In this document: in pieces, positions 37,321 through 50,015 of the stretch
Layout: each line of letters opens with the position of its first letter
Numbering within the stretch: position 1 is the first letter of the stretch
Assembly (NCBI GenBank): GCA_038087015.1
Contig: JASBNA010000022.1
Span: 434,001 to 498,000, forward strand
Length of the DNA: 64,000 bases
Source of the DNA: Cerrena zonata
Taxonomy: Eukaryota; Basidiomycota; Agaricomycetes; Polyporales; Cerrenaceae
Reading direction: 5' to 3'
The notes under the pieces: generated by a model
The model's database searches: none
Told to the model about the DNA's origin: nothing
The model's input: only the letters and a program-made list of their open reading frames with translations
Position numbers and translations under genes: made by a program

Positions 37321-37970
37321 TGTCGACGATTGAATGTGAGATAAGTATCGATTTAACGGAAGCGGTTTATTGATGGTCGTGTCTGTGTATTTATATGTGC
37401 TTCGCTGTTAGGATGTGGGTCGTATTATTATCGATCTTTATGACGGTTCCCATTGACAATGACTCACCTATCCACCCTATGTCCCATTCCCTCCACACAG
37501 AAGCAGGTGTCGGAAGGTTAATGGCAAGCCCGAGACCCACCTGTTTCCGGACTATTCAATAATACCGCAAGTGATGTCATCCTTTCGTGAGCTAATGTTC
37601 AAGGATGAGTGATACGCGGATATAGCATCGGAGAAGAACTTACTTTGAAAGCATGATGCATGAATCGATGTTGGCAAATAGCATGCTCTTCGTGAGCAGT
37701 CCGGACAGGTGACTCACCTAGGGAGAGGAGTATTCACACAACCTCCAATGCATGTTTGATGCTAAGATTGAGGAGACACACTGCAAGAGTCATTGAAATG
37801 ATACTAGAGAAATGATAACCGAACAATATTCGTATGCTGTCACTAGGTATATATGAAAAGACTAAACTGACAAACGTAAGCCCGACAAGCCCAAAAAGTC
37901 CCATAGGTGTCACACACAACATTTGTACAATCGTTGTGCCCAGTACCTACCATCCTCAAACCGCCCTTTT
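37321..37970. other. Intergenic region between aldo-keto reductase and calcineurin A
   Basis: It holds the aldo-keto reductase promoter, including a TATA-like element at 37388-37396, and the calcineurin 3' untranslated region. No gene is supported. Confidence 0.5.
37388..37396 (-). promoter_or_regulatory. TATA-box candidate of the aldo-keto reductase gene
   Basis: ATATAAATA on the minus strand lies about 70 bases before the ATG at 37320. Confidence 0.45.
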
Positions 37971-40404
37971 CTAACTGGGCGTAGAGCCGCCTCCTTTATT
38001 TCCTAATTTTCCACCAGCGACATGGTCCGCCAACTGCTCAAGATCAGGGTCTTGGGGCACTGTCTTGGAGTCCCAAGTCTCCCGAATCAACGACATCGTG
38101 CTCTCCAAACTACGTCTACGCGTACTGGGACTTGTCATCGTCGTTCCAAGGGAAGCTTGACGACCATGTCCACGCTTGAAGGGCATGGCAGGACCCATCG
38201 ATGGGCTAATGGGAGAGGTGGGTGTTGTGGCCACTGGTGATGAAGGGACGGAACCAGTCGCAATGACTTGTTCCAGAGCAGCTGCAACACCGTTGGCGGG
38301 CGCTGGAATACTGGCGTTACCATCCGGCGTTGGAGGTTGTGAGAGAATAGCTTTACCCTCTTCAGATTCAGCATCATAGAGGTCTGGAGGAAGGCGCTCG
38401 TTCTCAATATCAGATTTGCGACTAGGATATTGGGTCAGTGGTTATTGTACAAGGTACGTCATAAGATACGACATACGCATCTTCGAAGCCAGTGATGGCG
38501 TCCTTGATTCCCTCCGCACCTAGTGCGAGAGTCCCATAAGGCAAGCGGGCCGAGCCCGACACGTTCTTGAGCTCAGAGACCTTTTCGGATTCCTCACTGC
38601 GCAGAAAATTAGACAACTGAGGCACAATACATATGGAAAGTGACATACCGAAGCAAAGCGAACACTCTTGACATACGACCTACAGCAAGAATCTTGTTCT
38701 TGATGACCTTCCTGCGTTCCTGAGACTCTTCTGATGGCGTCGTAGGAGAAATAAGTGTTTCTTCGTCTGAGCTCTCTTCCAATTCTTCTTTTGTGCAGCA
38801 ATTCAGTAGCGCCAACAACATGTCGGTGACTTAAAAGAGACGCTCAGGTTATGTATTTTTGGAGAAGGATGATCATCGCTTACTCTTTTCGCCAACGAAG
38901 GGCAACGACCAGGTAAAGGCGTCCATAAAGTTGGGTAGCCAGTAAGGATGAGGGGTGGAGTTAAACTGTCGAATATTCAAGACGTTGCTTTCATACTTGA
39001 GAATCGCAGCTTTGTTGTTGTAAACATCAAGGTAGTTCGGTGCAGAGAACAGAGTCATAACGGAAGGGAAACCTGTTGTCCGTGTCTTTCGATACATGCG
39101 ATATCTATAGATGAAGATCAATGGAAGGATTATTTGACTTTGAATGGAATATCGAACCCTGCGTCTTGTGCCTCGTGCGCTCGGATGACGGAAAGTAGTT
39201 TGTTCCGTTCCAAGAATTGGCAAGCTGCCTGGTAGGTGAAGAAGAAAGAGCAGCCTCGAACATGATTATGCACAAAGCTTTCCTGAGTCTTTTCCTGGCC
39301 AAAGTCTTCTACAGGATCTGACCAAAGAATGTCACACATGAGCCCTGAGGTAGGTGGTTCTCGGAATCTGTCAAGCTGTCGGATATCATCCAAGGTGTGA
39401 AGGTCTGGAGAGAGTCCGCCATGAATACAGAAGAATTGCTTGTTCATGATTGCTGCAAGAGGCAAAGCGCAGAAAGAGTTCATGCATGCTTCGTAGATAC
39501 GCTCTGAGTACTTGCGCTTGCCTGAAGTCGAAATCAACGTTAGTATGCTCTATGAATGCGGTACAAATCACATATAAATGACGTACATTCAAGCTTGAAG
39601 GTGAAGTAATCGGTCAAATGTCGGCATTCATGGTTACCACGGAGAAGGAAAAGAGTATCGGGATACCAGATCTTCAGACTCCAAAGGTAGAGTACACACT
39701 ACGGGATCATTATTATAGTTTACCAAATAGGATTGGTACACTGTAGATAACGCACCTCAATGCTGAAGTACCCCCGATCAACATAATCACCCAAAAACAG
39801 ATATCGCGTGGTGGCGGGACTGCCACCGATTTCGAACAGCTTCATAAGATCATACTAAAGCAAGAGGTTAGTAAAGAGTATGCAGAGTGATTTCAGTAGG
39901 ATCGCATACATATTGACCATGAATATCACCACAGACTATAGAAAAGCATTTCAGCGAGCAGCAGAGATCGGTCGACGAGTAAACACGCACCCGTAACCGG
40001 GGCATCGACATGCAATAGGTTGGGTTCACTACGCAAGATTTCCGTTCCCTTTTCAATGATAGCGAGTGCTTGTTCTTCGCTCAAGCGACCTTCACGATAG
40101 AAGTGGTTCTTGAGAAAAGCGACGTCTGGTTTGGACGGATCATCGCGAGACCAGAACTGCTCTTCTGTCGGGATCGACATCGCAGGTGCTTGCACCTACA
40201 TTACAGATGCATCAATAGAGAACATAAGTTATGAATTCCGCTGGCAAAGAGGGCAAGGGTGCAGACCTCCTTGACGACCCGCTCTTGGGTGGATATCGTG
40301 TAGCCATTCTCGAGTTGGTGTTGGGTAAAATCGATTTCGGGAACGGGAGCTTTTGACTGGATCTGGCCAATCGCTTTCTCTATCTGAGCCTGTGTCCCAC
40401 TCAT
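37971..40404 (-). CDS. CNA1: Calcineurin catalytic subunit A (protein phosphatase 2B)
   Basis: It is the calcium/calmodulin-dependent Ser/Thr phosphatase that works with calcineurin B, in the cytoplasm, in stress and cation signalling. Metal-binding motifs are [21 protein letters not shown] and [10 protein letters not shown], each partly across introns. The catalytic core continues with [44 protein letters not shown] and [19 protein letters not shown]. The calcineurin-B-binding helix region follows, then the calmodulin-binding stretch [18 protein letters not shown] and the autoinhibitory block [12 protein letters not shown]. The tail is Ser/Pro-rich. All parts are present and in normal order; the gene is intact. 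The ATG at 40404 ([15 protein letters not shown]) is chosen; an upstream in-frame ATG at 40455 is less likely. Confidence 0.95.
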
Positions 40405-40650
40405 AGCGACGGGGGCGAGTGTGGAGGATGGGAGGAGATGGTGGTGAAAGCACAACCACTTGTTTCAAGCACAGAGCACCGTGATCAAACAGCCGCCCAG
40501 GTAAGCGGGGTTTCAATCACTCTGTACGCGCCGCTCTCAAACGAGGCACAACCATCGTCATTGGCGACATGATCCTACTTTCGACGCGACATTGTCGTTC
40601 AGAGCATGAGGAATATATTCTACCGAAATGTACATGCAACGAGCAGAAAA

Positions 40651-41892
40651 TCATGACCCGAAATATAGAGGCAACACGTATTGGGCTACATTGAATCCCA
40701 GTAAAGATATCACATAACCTGTGAAGAGAGGCAGTAATGGCGCCAGCAGCAACTCTGACCGTACGAGGAATGGAAGCGCTGTATGGGATTATTGATCAGA
40801 TATCGTAGGGTGGGATAGGGTGATCGCTCACCATTGAGACCCAAATACAACCCATATATGTATTGGGAAAATCTAGGGTGGATCGTTGAGAGTATCAGAT
40901 CCAAATCAATTTTGGTAGAAGGCTGTACTCACGCTGCCAAATACAATGTATTCGACAAGAATAGGCAGATCCAGTTGTTCTTCATGATGACAGGCACGAA
41001 GAATAACTGAGCAAGGTACAATGTCAAGTACAGAGGGAAGAACGCATTAGTATGGACGTCAAACGCATACGCCCATTCGACTACGGAGTCCTGCGGAGTT
41101 GAATGTGATGGTGGTGAGACCAATACTTTGTTGGCAAACAACCTATTTCAATCGACCTATCAGAGTCCATCTCCCGAAGCCAGTTGGGTGAGCGCACCAA
41201 ACAATCGTTGCAACTACAATCCCTACCAGAAGGTAGTCACGGAAGATCATTAGGAGTGCCAGCTGAATGGCACCGAGTGGACTAAGCTGGTACACGAACG
41301 ACCACGCCAGAGCAGAAACTTTGGATGTATTAGCGGATGGCGATATCGTTTTGCCAAACAAAGTTACTTACCCACAAGACAAGCTAAAGCACATAGAGAT
41401 TGTTTATTAGGGTAGGCAGACTAACAAGGTATAGATGTAAAATTAGTGAAGACATACCACTTAATAGAATTAATATTGCGGGGTCATCCCTCGCCCAAGT
41501 ATTCTTGGTCTCTGACGTCACGGCACCATTTCAAAGGATTGTGGTTGTACGAATCATGAGATAAACATACGTTTGTGGAAGTAGACGTTACGGTATCTGA
41601 AAAAGTGCAATTAGTTTCAAGAAGATAATGAATTCACACATGTACCCACACTCTTTTCGGTGCGACACAGAGATATGTGAGTTGCCATGCTGCTAACTCA
41701 AAGTCCTACTTCCACCGATTCATGCATTATTGGTCACTAGCATCCTGCGAGTGAGCACTTGCGCACCATTTGTGAGAACTTGAATAACCTGCGAAATATG
41801 ACAGGTATTCGGTTTGACAGTGAGCCTGCACCGCGTGTGTCGAACCCGCCGTTATACATAGGTGAAGGTGAGCTTGTCGGTAAGACGGACAT
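40651..41892 (-). CDS. UNC-50/Gmh1 family Golgi membrane protein
   Basis: UNC-50 proteins are multi-pass inner-Golgi or ER membrane proteins; yeast Gmh1 is linked to Arf-GEF function. The first exon, starting at the ATG at 41892, ends in RRLFKFSQM and is spliced to DFELAAWQLTYLCVAPKR, the diagnostic N-terminal block. It continues with YRNVYFHK and WARDDPAILILL, then the helices ALAWSFVYQLSPLGAIQLAL and YLLVGIVVATIVWF. The family signature VEWAYAFDVHTNAFFPLYLT is present, followed by FLSNTLYLAA and SQYIYGLYLGLNALPFL. The stop is at 40651. Length is about 280 residues. It is divergent from the WW-domain gene across only about 270 bases, so they probably share a promoter region. Confidence 0.9.
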
Positions 41893-42161
41893 TTCCGCAC
41901 GAATACGGGGACGACGTAATAAGGAGAGACGGAAAGACAGTTTGATAAAAGAGGTCCTGGGCCTGTTAAACGACGAGAGAGTATACTTGCACAATGATGT
42001 CCAGCACAACCAGCTGCTAACTCAGGCAGATGCCGTCGGACTTTGAACTTTACAAGCGGCGCGTCACACGTAGAAAGCGCAAAGACTCGATCGTTCTTGT
42101 TCTCTTACCTCTGGACTCGACGTCGACAACAACCACAACATCATCAACGACAAAGACAACG

Positions 42162-45100
42162 ATGGAAGAGGACTCTGAACTGCTGGACTGGGGTAACGAG
42201 GACGACGAGTCGCAGGCGCAAGCTTCCTATCCGTCTCATTACTCACAGAGAAACTCTGTTCCACACGATGCAGAGGACGCAGTTTCTCTTGGTGGGGATG
42301 ATGACGACCTTCATGAATTCTCAGCCTACCAGTCTCGACCAGTGCATGATGCGGAACAGTTTTCGCACTCTCGGTCTTCGAGGCCACCTTCAACGCCACA
42401 ACGACAACAAACGCCTCCACCCAAACATCGCGAACGCTCTGGCTCGCCTCACAAATCATCTCGCCGGAACGATTCTCCTTCACTTATACGTTCCCAACCG
42501 CTCTCAATGGCTAAGCTCACTCATGCTTTACCACCAAAACCGGTCTTGGCAACAGCCAGCATAGCGCGCTCACCACCTCTTGCAAGCACATTAGCTAGTT
42601 CCATGATTCAAAGGGAAAGAAGATTGAACGGGCAGAGCCGGGGAAAGTCCGTATCTGTAGAGGCAAGTGATGGACTGCCTCCTGACTGGGAAATCCGATA
42701 TCCCAGGAATGGAGGACGCGAGGCGTACTACTACAACGTGAGAACACATGAGTCGACATGGACTCGCCCTCAGGATGGTGTCCATGTTGCATCGCCTGCG
42801 AAGGACAGTAGAGACTCCAGAGCTCGATCACTTTCACGAAGTGTCGATGATGGTGCTCACTCTCAGGGTCTGCCTAGGACTGCGCTTCACAAGGACTCGA
42901 AGCGCCGGACTTCGCCTGCACCAGTTGTCACGAGTGAACTGACCTACGAAGACCGCCATTACCGCCCTGGTGATTCCACTGTTAATGCTCAGACTGACCG
43001 TGTCCCTCGGGCTCAGGCTCGGCCGCTGTCGCCTGCACGCTCTGTGACGCCTCCACCTCGTCGCGAGGCTCTCGCACGCAGGGACCTTTCTCGTAGTTTG
43101 TCTCCTGTGAATGACTCATGGAGACCAAATGCCAGGGATGAAGATCGAAGCTGGGGACGTCATCGTAACGAAGACACCAGAAGTCTCAGCCCGGAAACTC
43201 GTCCACGTGGACGACGCCAGCGAGCGGACATCGAGATGCCTCCTCTAGAAGACGAATCCATTCGCAGAGACCACTCCAGAGAGTGGCCGGCTCACAGTAC
43301 GTTATCAGCCTCCTACCCTCCATCTCCATCTCCCTCTGGTACTCGGCGTCTGTGCTCCTCCCGAGGCGGAGGAAGCTTCTGCAAAAGTCTCAAGAAGCCT
43401 CGGGGGTTGAGCTACGCTAAAATGCCCCTTCGTTTCCCGACCACTACCCTCCGTAATCGACTCGAGGATGCTCGTCATCACGGATCCCTTTTCGTTTTCT
43501 CTTTTATTATGTCCCTATTACAAGCGTCCCTTCCATTCTTAACGTCCTCTCTCTTTCTGTGTTTCTCACAGGACATCGGTCGCCACTTCGTGAAGCATCG
43601 CCGCCTGTTTCTAACTCACGTCGTGGAATGGACTCATGGAAACCGTCTTCCCCGACTATACCATCAACATCGAAGCGCAAGCACAAGACTGATCGAGTAC
43701 TCAGTCCTGATCCCAAGCTAAGAAAGGACCTAGGCGTCTATATTGATCGTGACGATGAGGTCTACATCCCTCGTGAGGATGTGGGCCTTCTCGAGGCTCG
43801 CAAACGAGACTCACACATACCTGCTGACTCAGTTCCCCAGAGGCGTGGTAGAGATTATCTGGATCTCACAAACGTAGAGGTAAAACGAAGGCGCATGGAT
43901 TACGATATCTCACCACCTATCCGCCGATCTGCGTTGCCAGAACCAGAAGTTCTCCCCGCATCCAATTCTTTGCCTCAGCATCCAGCCACTATGCAAGAAG
44001 CTGAAGTGCCACGTGCGTTTGATGCATCACTCGTGGGGCCGACCGTATTCACAGTCCTCGTTCTTGTTGTATTGCACAGGTCGCAAGCGACAACCACTTC
44101 CACCACAAAGCACTCGGTTCAAGGAAGCTTCAAAATTCCCTTCGTCGCCTGTCGCACCTGCCCCAAATGCTCCTCCTTCGAGGCCAGCTGTACAGGACGG
44201 AAGAATACCCAATGGTCCCAGTAGTATGTACGCAGATGTTCCTTCAGGTCCCCGAAATCAGAACAAAGGATTACAAGGCGACGTGGCCGCACGGACGTCA
44301 TCTAAAACTTTCTCGAGATTCGACAATACTGTCATACCCTCAAGGGCTGATGCAAGTGCGATGGACGTCGACTACCCGCTACCCTCCAAGCCTCAAGCTC
44401 AAAGAAGGAACGATGAAGGCATTCCAAGATCAGTCTCTGCGACACACTTGAATGATTTGCAGCTAGAATCAATTCCCAAGGGACCTAGGGCAATGACTGG
44501 GAAGATGGCAGCCCCTCCTGCTTCGTATCCCTCGCAAGCAAACAAACAAGATATGACCAGGTCGCCTGCTAATATGCGTGGTGGCAAACTTCCGCGACAA
44601 CCTCCTCCTCATATGGCTCAAGTACGAGAGCCTGTATCCCGTCGTGAGTCAGCTGTAGGAGCTCCTGCCTTGGCTCCACAACGCTTTGAAGATTCGCTTC
44701 CTACTGGCCCTGCCAAACGAGGTCCGAATGATACTCGGGATATGATACCACCTCCATCAGCCGTATGTCATCCGTATCATTTGCGGATTTAATTACTTAC
44801 ATGGAGTTTAGAACGCTCGTGAACCCAGACGGAATGCGGGTCCACCTACTGCTCCATCGATGAAGCTGTCGGGTACTAATAATATTCCAATTGGTACTCG
44901 CCGAGCAACTCCAGGGACGCCAGTATCAGAACTCCCCGGAACTTCGGCAGATCGCTTCAGATCAGCCCCCATTGGACAGTCACAAAGACTAGAGCCCAAC
45001 TCGAGGTATTCTGACAATGTAAGAACGATCGTCTTTTCTGTGTGAGCTTAACTAATAATCTAAAATATGTTGCAGTACAATTCTCTTGCTCAAGATATCG

Positions 45101-46380
45101 AGTCTGACGATCGGCATTATCGACCGCTTCTTGATCGCCGCCAGCAATCTGATTTCGAGCGCGAAGCTCCGAATGTACGTTGTCATTTCTACCTCAACGG
45201 TATCTAACCTGACCGGTTGGGGTTAACTTAGAATTTTAGTCGTCTTCCTCCGCCAGAGAGTCAAGAAACTCTACCCAGCTCCCGCCGTCAACGCCGAGAT
45301 TCCCTCGTGGGCCAAGACGATCGGGCAAACCGAGCGGTATGTTCCCCATACTCATAGCTCACAACTTATAATTGAGACTTTCTATCATTCTCATAGACAC
45401 GCTTCGGGCCTGAACCGATGAAAGTCAGCCCGGTTGACCCTAGCTCAGCCGAATCGAGAACGTGGCTTACTCGAGACGAAAGTCAGGAGATGGTTAACCG
45501 TATGGGTCGCCCGACGTCAGGAGCTCTTTCTCAACCATCTACTCGAGGACCTTCTTCGAGCTCGTCTTGGAACGCTCCGAGGGATGATGACGACTTTCAG
45601 CGCAATGAAGGTCAGGGCCGTGCTCGCTCATCTGAAGCCGCTGAATACTATCAACGTTCTCGACGGGAACCTTCCCCGAAATATGACTACCCACCTTCAG
45701 AACAACATCGTTATTCCGGTCATCAGTCACTGGAATTGCGACTCTCGTCCGCAACCCGCGAGTTCCCCGATCAGGATGAGTATCGAGCCAGCGACGGCAA
45801 AGACTTTGATTATAACTACATGGGCCCTGGCAAGCCTTCCCAAAGTCCTCGGCTTCCTCCTCACAATATTCCTGGTCATGGCAGACATTGGGACGGCTAT
45901 CAAGAATCTTCCGCCAACGTCCGAGCTAATTCTCATCCTGAAAGAGTAGCTATTCTCGAATCGCAGCATCCCTTACCCCCTCGACCAGACACTTCCAAAA
46001 GATCCGTCCGTATCAAGCGGCTGCAGCGGTCTCCTCGTCCTGCAGGAGAATTCGACGATGGCTACCTCAATGCTAGTCCCAATATTGATGCCAATCCACA
46101 GCGACCTGCAGCTCGTCGAGGAGCTTCGTTGTTGGATCGTTTACAGCTAGACAATGCTTCCGGTCCGTCTTCGGCCTCGTCCAACTCTCTGCGGGATAGA
46201 GTCGAAGTGTCGATGAAAGAACCTGAATCACCGATCTCTGGATCCCAGCGACCACTCAGTATTGCGATGAACGACGGGGAAGGATTAGATGGTGGGGAGA
46301 TGGACACGAGGCCGAAGGGTGGCAGAGGTAAGAAACGTAGCGGAAAGCCGAGACGTGGAAGAAGGGGTGGCCCAGCTTGA
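42162..46380 (+). CDS. Long disordered protein with one WW domain and Arg/Gly-rich tail
   Basis: I do not recognise a specific orthologue. The protein starts MEEDSELLDWGNEDDE at 42162; the open frame extends further left but this is the natural acidic start. A WW domain is clear near residues 180-210: LPPDWEIRYPRNGG, AYYYNVRTHESTWTRP, with both tryptophans and the final proline. WW domains bind proline-rich or phosphorylated Ser/Thr-Pro ligands. The rest is low-complexity, rich in Ser, Pro and Arg, with many RSxSP-like sites, over roughly 1200 residues. It is interrupted by a long intron at about 43301-43571 and short ones near 44064, 44765, 45018, 45175 and 45337. It ends in KKRSGKPRRGRRGGPA, which suggests RNA binding. 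A role in transcription or mRNA processing is plausible but inferred. Confidence 0.8.
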
Positions 46381-46944
46381 TATTTTTTCTTGGATCGCAC
46401 GAAATGTTGCATGATTGTACAACTTGTTGAAGTGTGGCTTTATTATCACGCTTTTGGTCATTGAATAAAAAGATTCAACATATATTGGCCGGTCGTTAGT
46501 GCAGCGTGCATATTCCACCGAGTTGTAAGACACTTGTTGCATTTATAACTCGACGGGATGCGGAAGCTCTTCCGCAAAGCCGATGCGAACTACATCCGAG
46601 TCGATAATAGTTCAAGTCACCCTTATAATGTTGGGATGGCTCGTAAACATATGTAGCGATTAAACGTTATATCTCGATGAATGCTGAACCCAGTTATTAA
46701 TTAATCTGAATGTATGCATATACCAAAATGCTGCTGTTGAATGAGACAAGGAGTAGCACAGTACTAGTACTGGGTATATGCTGATCTAAGAAGAGAACAG
46801 TAATGCGACGGCTATTAAACTGGGCGCCTGTTCCCTAGATGAGATGGAGGACTCGGAGGGGGCAGGACGCGTGCAGCTCTCTCTTCACCTTTTCCTTTTC
46901 CTTATCCTTCCACCAACTCTTTTCCTCTTTCTTCACGCGCTGAT
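46381..46944. other. Intergenic region between the WW and adaptor-like genes
   Basis: It holds one 3' end and one promoter. A short hairpin occurs at 46560-46575 (arms GCGGAAG and CTTCCGC, two-base loop). The last about 80 bases are pyrimidine-rich and are duplicated at 63279-63354. Confidence 0.5.
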
Positions 46945-49234
46945 ATGCGCTCTCTTACTCTTCACGCCTCTGCTCTCAACGATGCCGAATACGACCTCTA
47001 CACCTCCTCTCTCCGCGATCTCGTAGATAGCGACGACACTCCAAACGACCCTCTATCTTTTGACGACGCACGTTATGAACAAATCCGTATTTCTACCCGT
47101 GAAGCAAGAGCCTGGCTCAGAGGACGCTACAATGAACTTCCCGTCCACCAAATTGACTCTATTTTGAAGACTATCGCGCTCAACAATGCGCAGGGCGAAG
47201 GTCTCTCTGTCCGTCAATTCTTTGCCGTTATGCGTCTGGTTATGCATGCACGTACTGGGAAAGAGCCGGATGCAAGCTTAGTATTCGTGCAAGGTGAGCA
47301 CTCTTTGCGGTATTCTATTCAGCTTCTCCTCGTGCGGGTATGCATTGGAGCTATCATTGGAGACAATTGCTTCCGAATGTCTGCTGGGGTCTCTGCCTTC
47401 CTCTTATGACGTTTAATCGCTGTTGTTCGTTGTCGAGTTGCAATTGAAATTGCTTCTCCGGTTGACAATAACCACGTGAAGGGGTAAGCAGCCCCAAGTG
47501 ATCAGTCCGAGCTTTTATGCTCAAGCAGTCTCTTGATTCTACACAATTTCATCTTTTACATGTTACTTTTCTGCCTCGAAACTAACCACCTCATCGTCCG
47601 CAGCGCATCCAGCAACATCCCCATTTGCCAAGTCTCGGCGCCCATCTCCACCTCCACAGCGTCGAGCCGATCCACCCGCCCCCGGTCCCTCTCAGCTCAA
47701 ACGAGCATCCCAACCACCTCCACTGCGTCCTAGCAATACCGTTGTGTCTCCACCCGTCATTCCGCCTAAACCTACCAACCCGTTCTTGAATCGATCACGT
47801 TCCCAAGATCCACCTCTAGGTCCCTTCCAAAATGCTTCTTCTCGTAATCTCGCAGGGACGGGTGAAAACAAGCAACCCCCGCTTCCACCTCGTAAACCGT
47901 CTATTATACAAACGCAAACACAGATACAAGCGCAGGGTCCCCCTCCTCCACCGCCACCGCCAAGACATGCATCACTTAATCATTCAAATACAAATGTCTT
48001 GATCCAACAGTCGTTGCAAGCGAATCGCGTAGCTCAGAGTCTCAAGAAGGCAGAAGAGAGGTTACAACAGGAGCGGGTGCTTGAAGTACTGAAGACGAGT
48101 TCGAACATGAAGCGAACGAGGAGTAACAGCCCGACTAAGGATCTCAATCTCCGAAACACACCTGAGTGCAGTTCGTCATCTGCTTCTGGTTCCAGCTCTC
48201 GTCTCTCAGACCGACCCGCTCTTCCCCCTCGTCGCAAAGCCACTCCACCTCTTTCGGCAACCTCTTGGGAGCAAGTAGCTACCGCCAGTATAGGTCCCTT
48301 CGTCCCTCGTGCCAAGCCCATGAGTCCCTTCTTCACCCCTAGCAAATCTCAATCACCGTTCCACTCTCCTCCGAAAGTCCCTTCAGACCTGCCTCCTCCC
48401 TCACCAACCAATTCCTCCGTCCCTGGTCCACCTCCCATGCATCCTGACCGCAAACAGGCTGTATCGTTAGACAGTCAAGAAGGACCCTCATTACCACCCT
48501 CTCCGAGCTCAAATAATTCTACAAGACTCTTCCGGTCTAAATCAATGCACCAACCAGTCCCTCCCCCGGTTCCTCCACCCATTCGAAGCAAGAAACGCCC
48601 CGAAAGCGTTCAGTTAGATGGGAACCTACCTCCCCAGCCACAGACGCCCTCACGTCCCACACCGATGACTTCACATAACCTCTCTCGTCATCTGTCGCTC
48701 TCTTCCCCTGCACATAGTCGTCCCTCGGCTCGAGACCCATCGAGCGTATCAGACTCGCCTATGTCGACGGTCCAACGGGCGTTATCTCAGTTCCAGCAAA
48801 AAGCTGCGCCAAAAATCGACAAGGCGAGGTATAAAGCTGAAGCTGGGTTGAGTAGAAGGGGGTTCGTCAGTCACGAAAGACAGAAATGGCTCCGGAGGGA
48901 GGGCGAAGAACCTTTGATGGATGATCCTGAATCCCCAGCGGACCGGGAAGGAGGTTGGACGAATCGGAGGGTGTTTGATGACGACGACGAGGATGACATG
49001 CAACTCAATGGGTTCGAGAGAGTAGACGGATACAAGAAGGAGGAGAGCGGCACCAGTGAAGAGGAGAAAGAGAGGGTCTGGGGTGACCGAAGACGGAATG
49101 GTGTCCAGAAGGAATTGGGGAGTATGAGGGAGAAACAGATGGAGGTCCCTTCGATGAGAGGATCGAGAGAATGGTTGTATGATAGAGACGATTTGAAGTG
49201 GCCTGCTGGAGATGGATGGAAACCTCTCTCGTAG
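46945..49234 (+). CDS. Adaptor-like protein: EH/EF-hand-like N-terminus, NPF motif and proline-rich region
   Basis: I do not know a named orthologue. Exon 1 encodes about 116 residues with helical blocks such as AEYDLYTSSLRDLVDSDD and LSVRQFFAVMRLVMHARTG; the second resembles the latter part of an EH domain, a weak match. After an intron of about 310 bases (47294-47604, phase 1), the long second exon starts AHPATSPFAKSRRPSPPPQ. It is very rich in PPxP segments, contains IPPKPTNPFLNRS with an NPF tripeptide that EH domains bind, and a short coiled coil near residue 245 (AQSLKKAEERLQQERVLEVL). The acidic C-terminus includes DDDDEDDM and ends at the TAG at 49234. An endocytic or actin-patch scaffold is a reasonable guess. 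Exon 1 is duplicated at 62930-63278. Confidence 0.78.
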
Positions 49235-50015
49235 TTCTCGTCTTCGAACATTCGGCTGCTTGCTTTGTTGTCCGGTTCCCCTTGGTTCGTGTCTGAGCCT
49301 CGAATTCTCCCGCTTCCTCGTTCTTGGTTTTTATATCGGCTTCGATGTTTTGCTTTGCTCTTATTCATTGCTTCGTTCGTCCTCGTTTGCCAGCTTTCTT
49401 TGTTGCTGTTCCAAATACCTAGACCTGACTCGATAGGGCTCAGTTACCCTTGCTCTTTGCGTGCGGCTTTTACACGTTCCACCCACATATCCCTTCCCCT
49501 CCCTCCCTATCCCTGATTCCTACGTTACATATCACCTATCCATCCTTACCCCTTCCTCCTACTCTCTCTTACCCCCATGCCCCATCCATGATCACACGCG
49601 ACACCCACGACCACCACGAAAAACTCGATGTATTAATAGCATCCCACATACACCCTCCGCCTCCCTTTTTTCTTCTCTATATCTCATGTCCTCAAGCTCA
49701 CGTCACTCAAGTTTCATTTTTCTCTATCATCCCTTTTCACTTTTTACTCGCTCACTCATTCACATTCGTATAAGATATCGATATCGATTATCTAGGTATC
49801 ATGATCCCCCGAGTTGAATGGGGGTAGATAGATGTATATACTCAACTGCTTGGTGTGTATGATAGGGTTCCTTTCGATGTTCGCATCTAGAAATTACTCT
49901 CTGATGTTAGCTGGCGAGACGGAAACGACGTTATACAAGGGAGTAAATTTGTCTCCTCTGTTTTTGAACATCCAGTGTTCACTGTTTCAGCATGGCCAGA
50001 TAGTAAGAACGGACT
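49235..50015. other. Intergenic region between convergent genes, pyrimidine-rich
   Basis: The plus strand is strongly C/T-rich from about 49440 to 49760. It should be the 3' untranslated region of the adaptor-like gene plus that of the FMP52-like gene. Open frames here reflect the base bias and are not called. Confidence 0.5.

Noticed and set aside
41681..41690. ATG at 41688 as the UNC-50 start
   Set aside because: That reading frame does not continue into the family sequence. The frame giving DFELAAWQ and an upstream exon starting at 41892 fits UNC-50.
46560..46640. Hairpin plus AGTTCAAGTC resembling part of a tRNA
   Set aside because: The acceptor stem and anticodon arm do not form, so only the short hairpin is real.
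49450..49817. Overlapping plus-strand frames rich in Pro, Ser and His
   Set aside because: They come from the pyrimidine-rich 3' untranslated region and have no domain.
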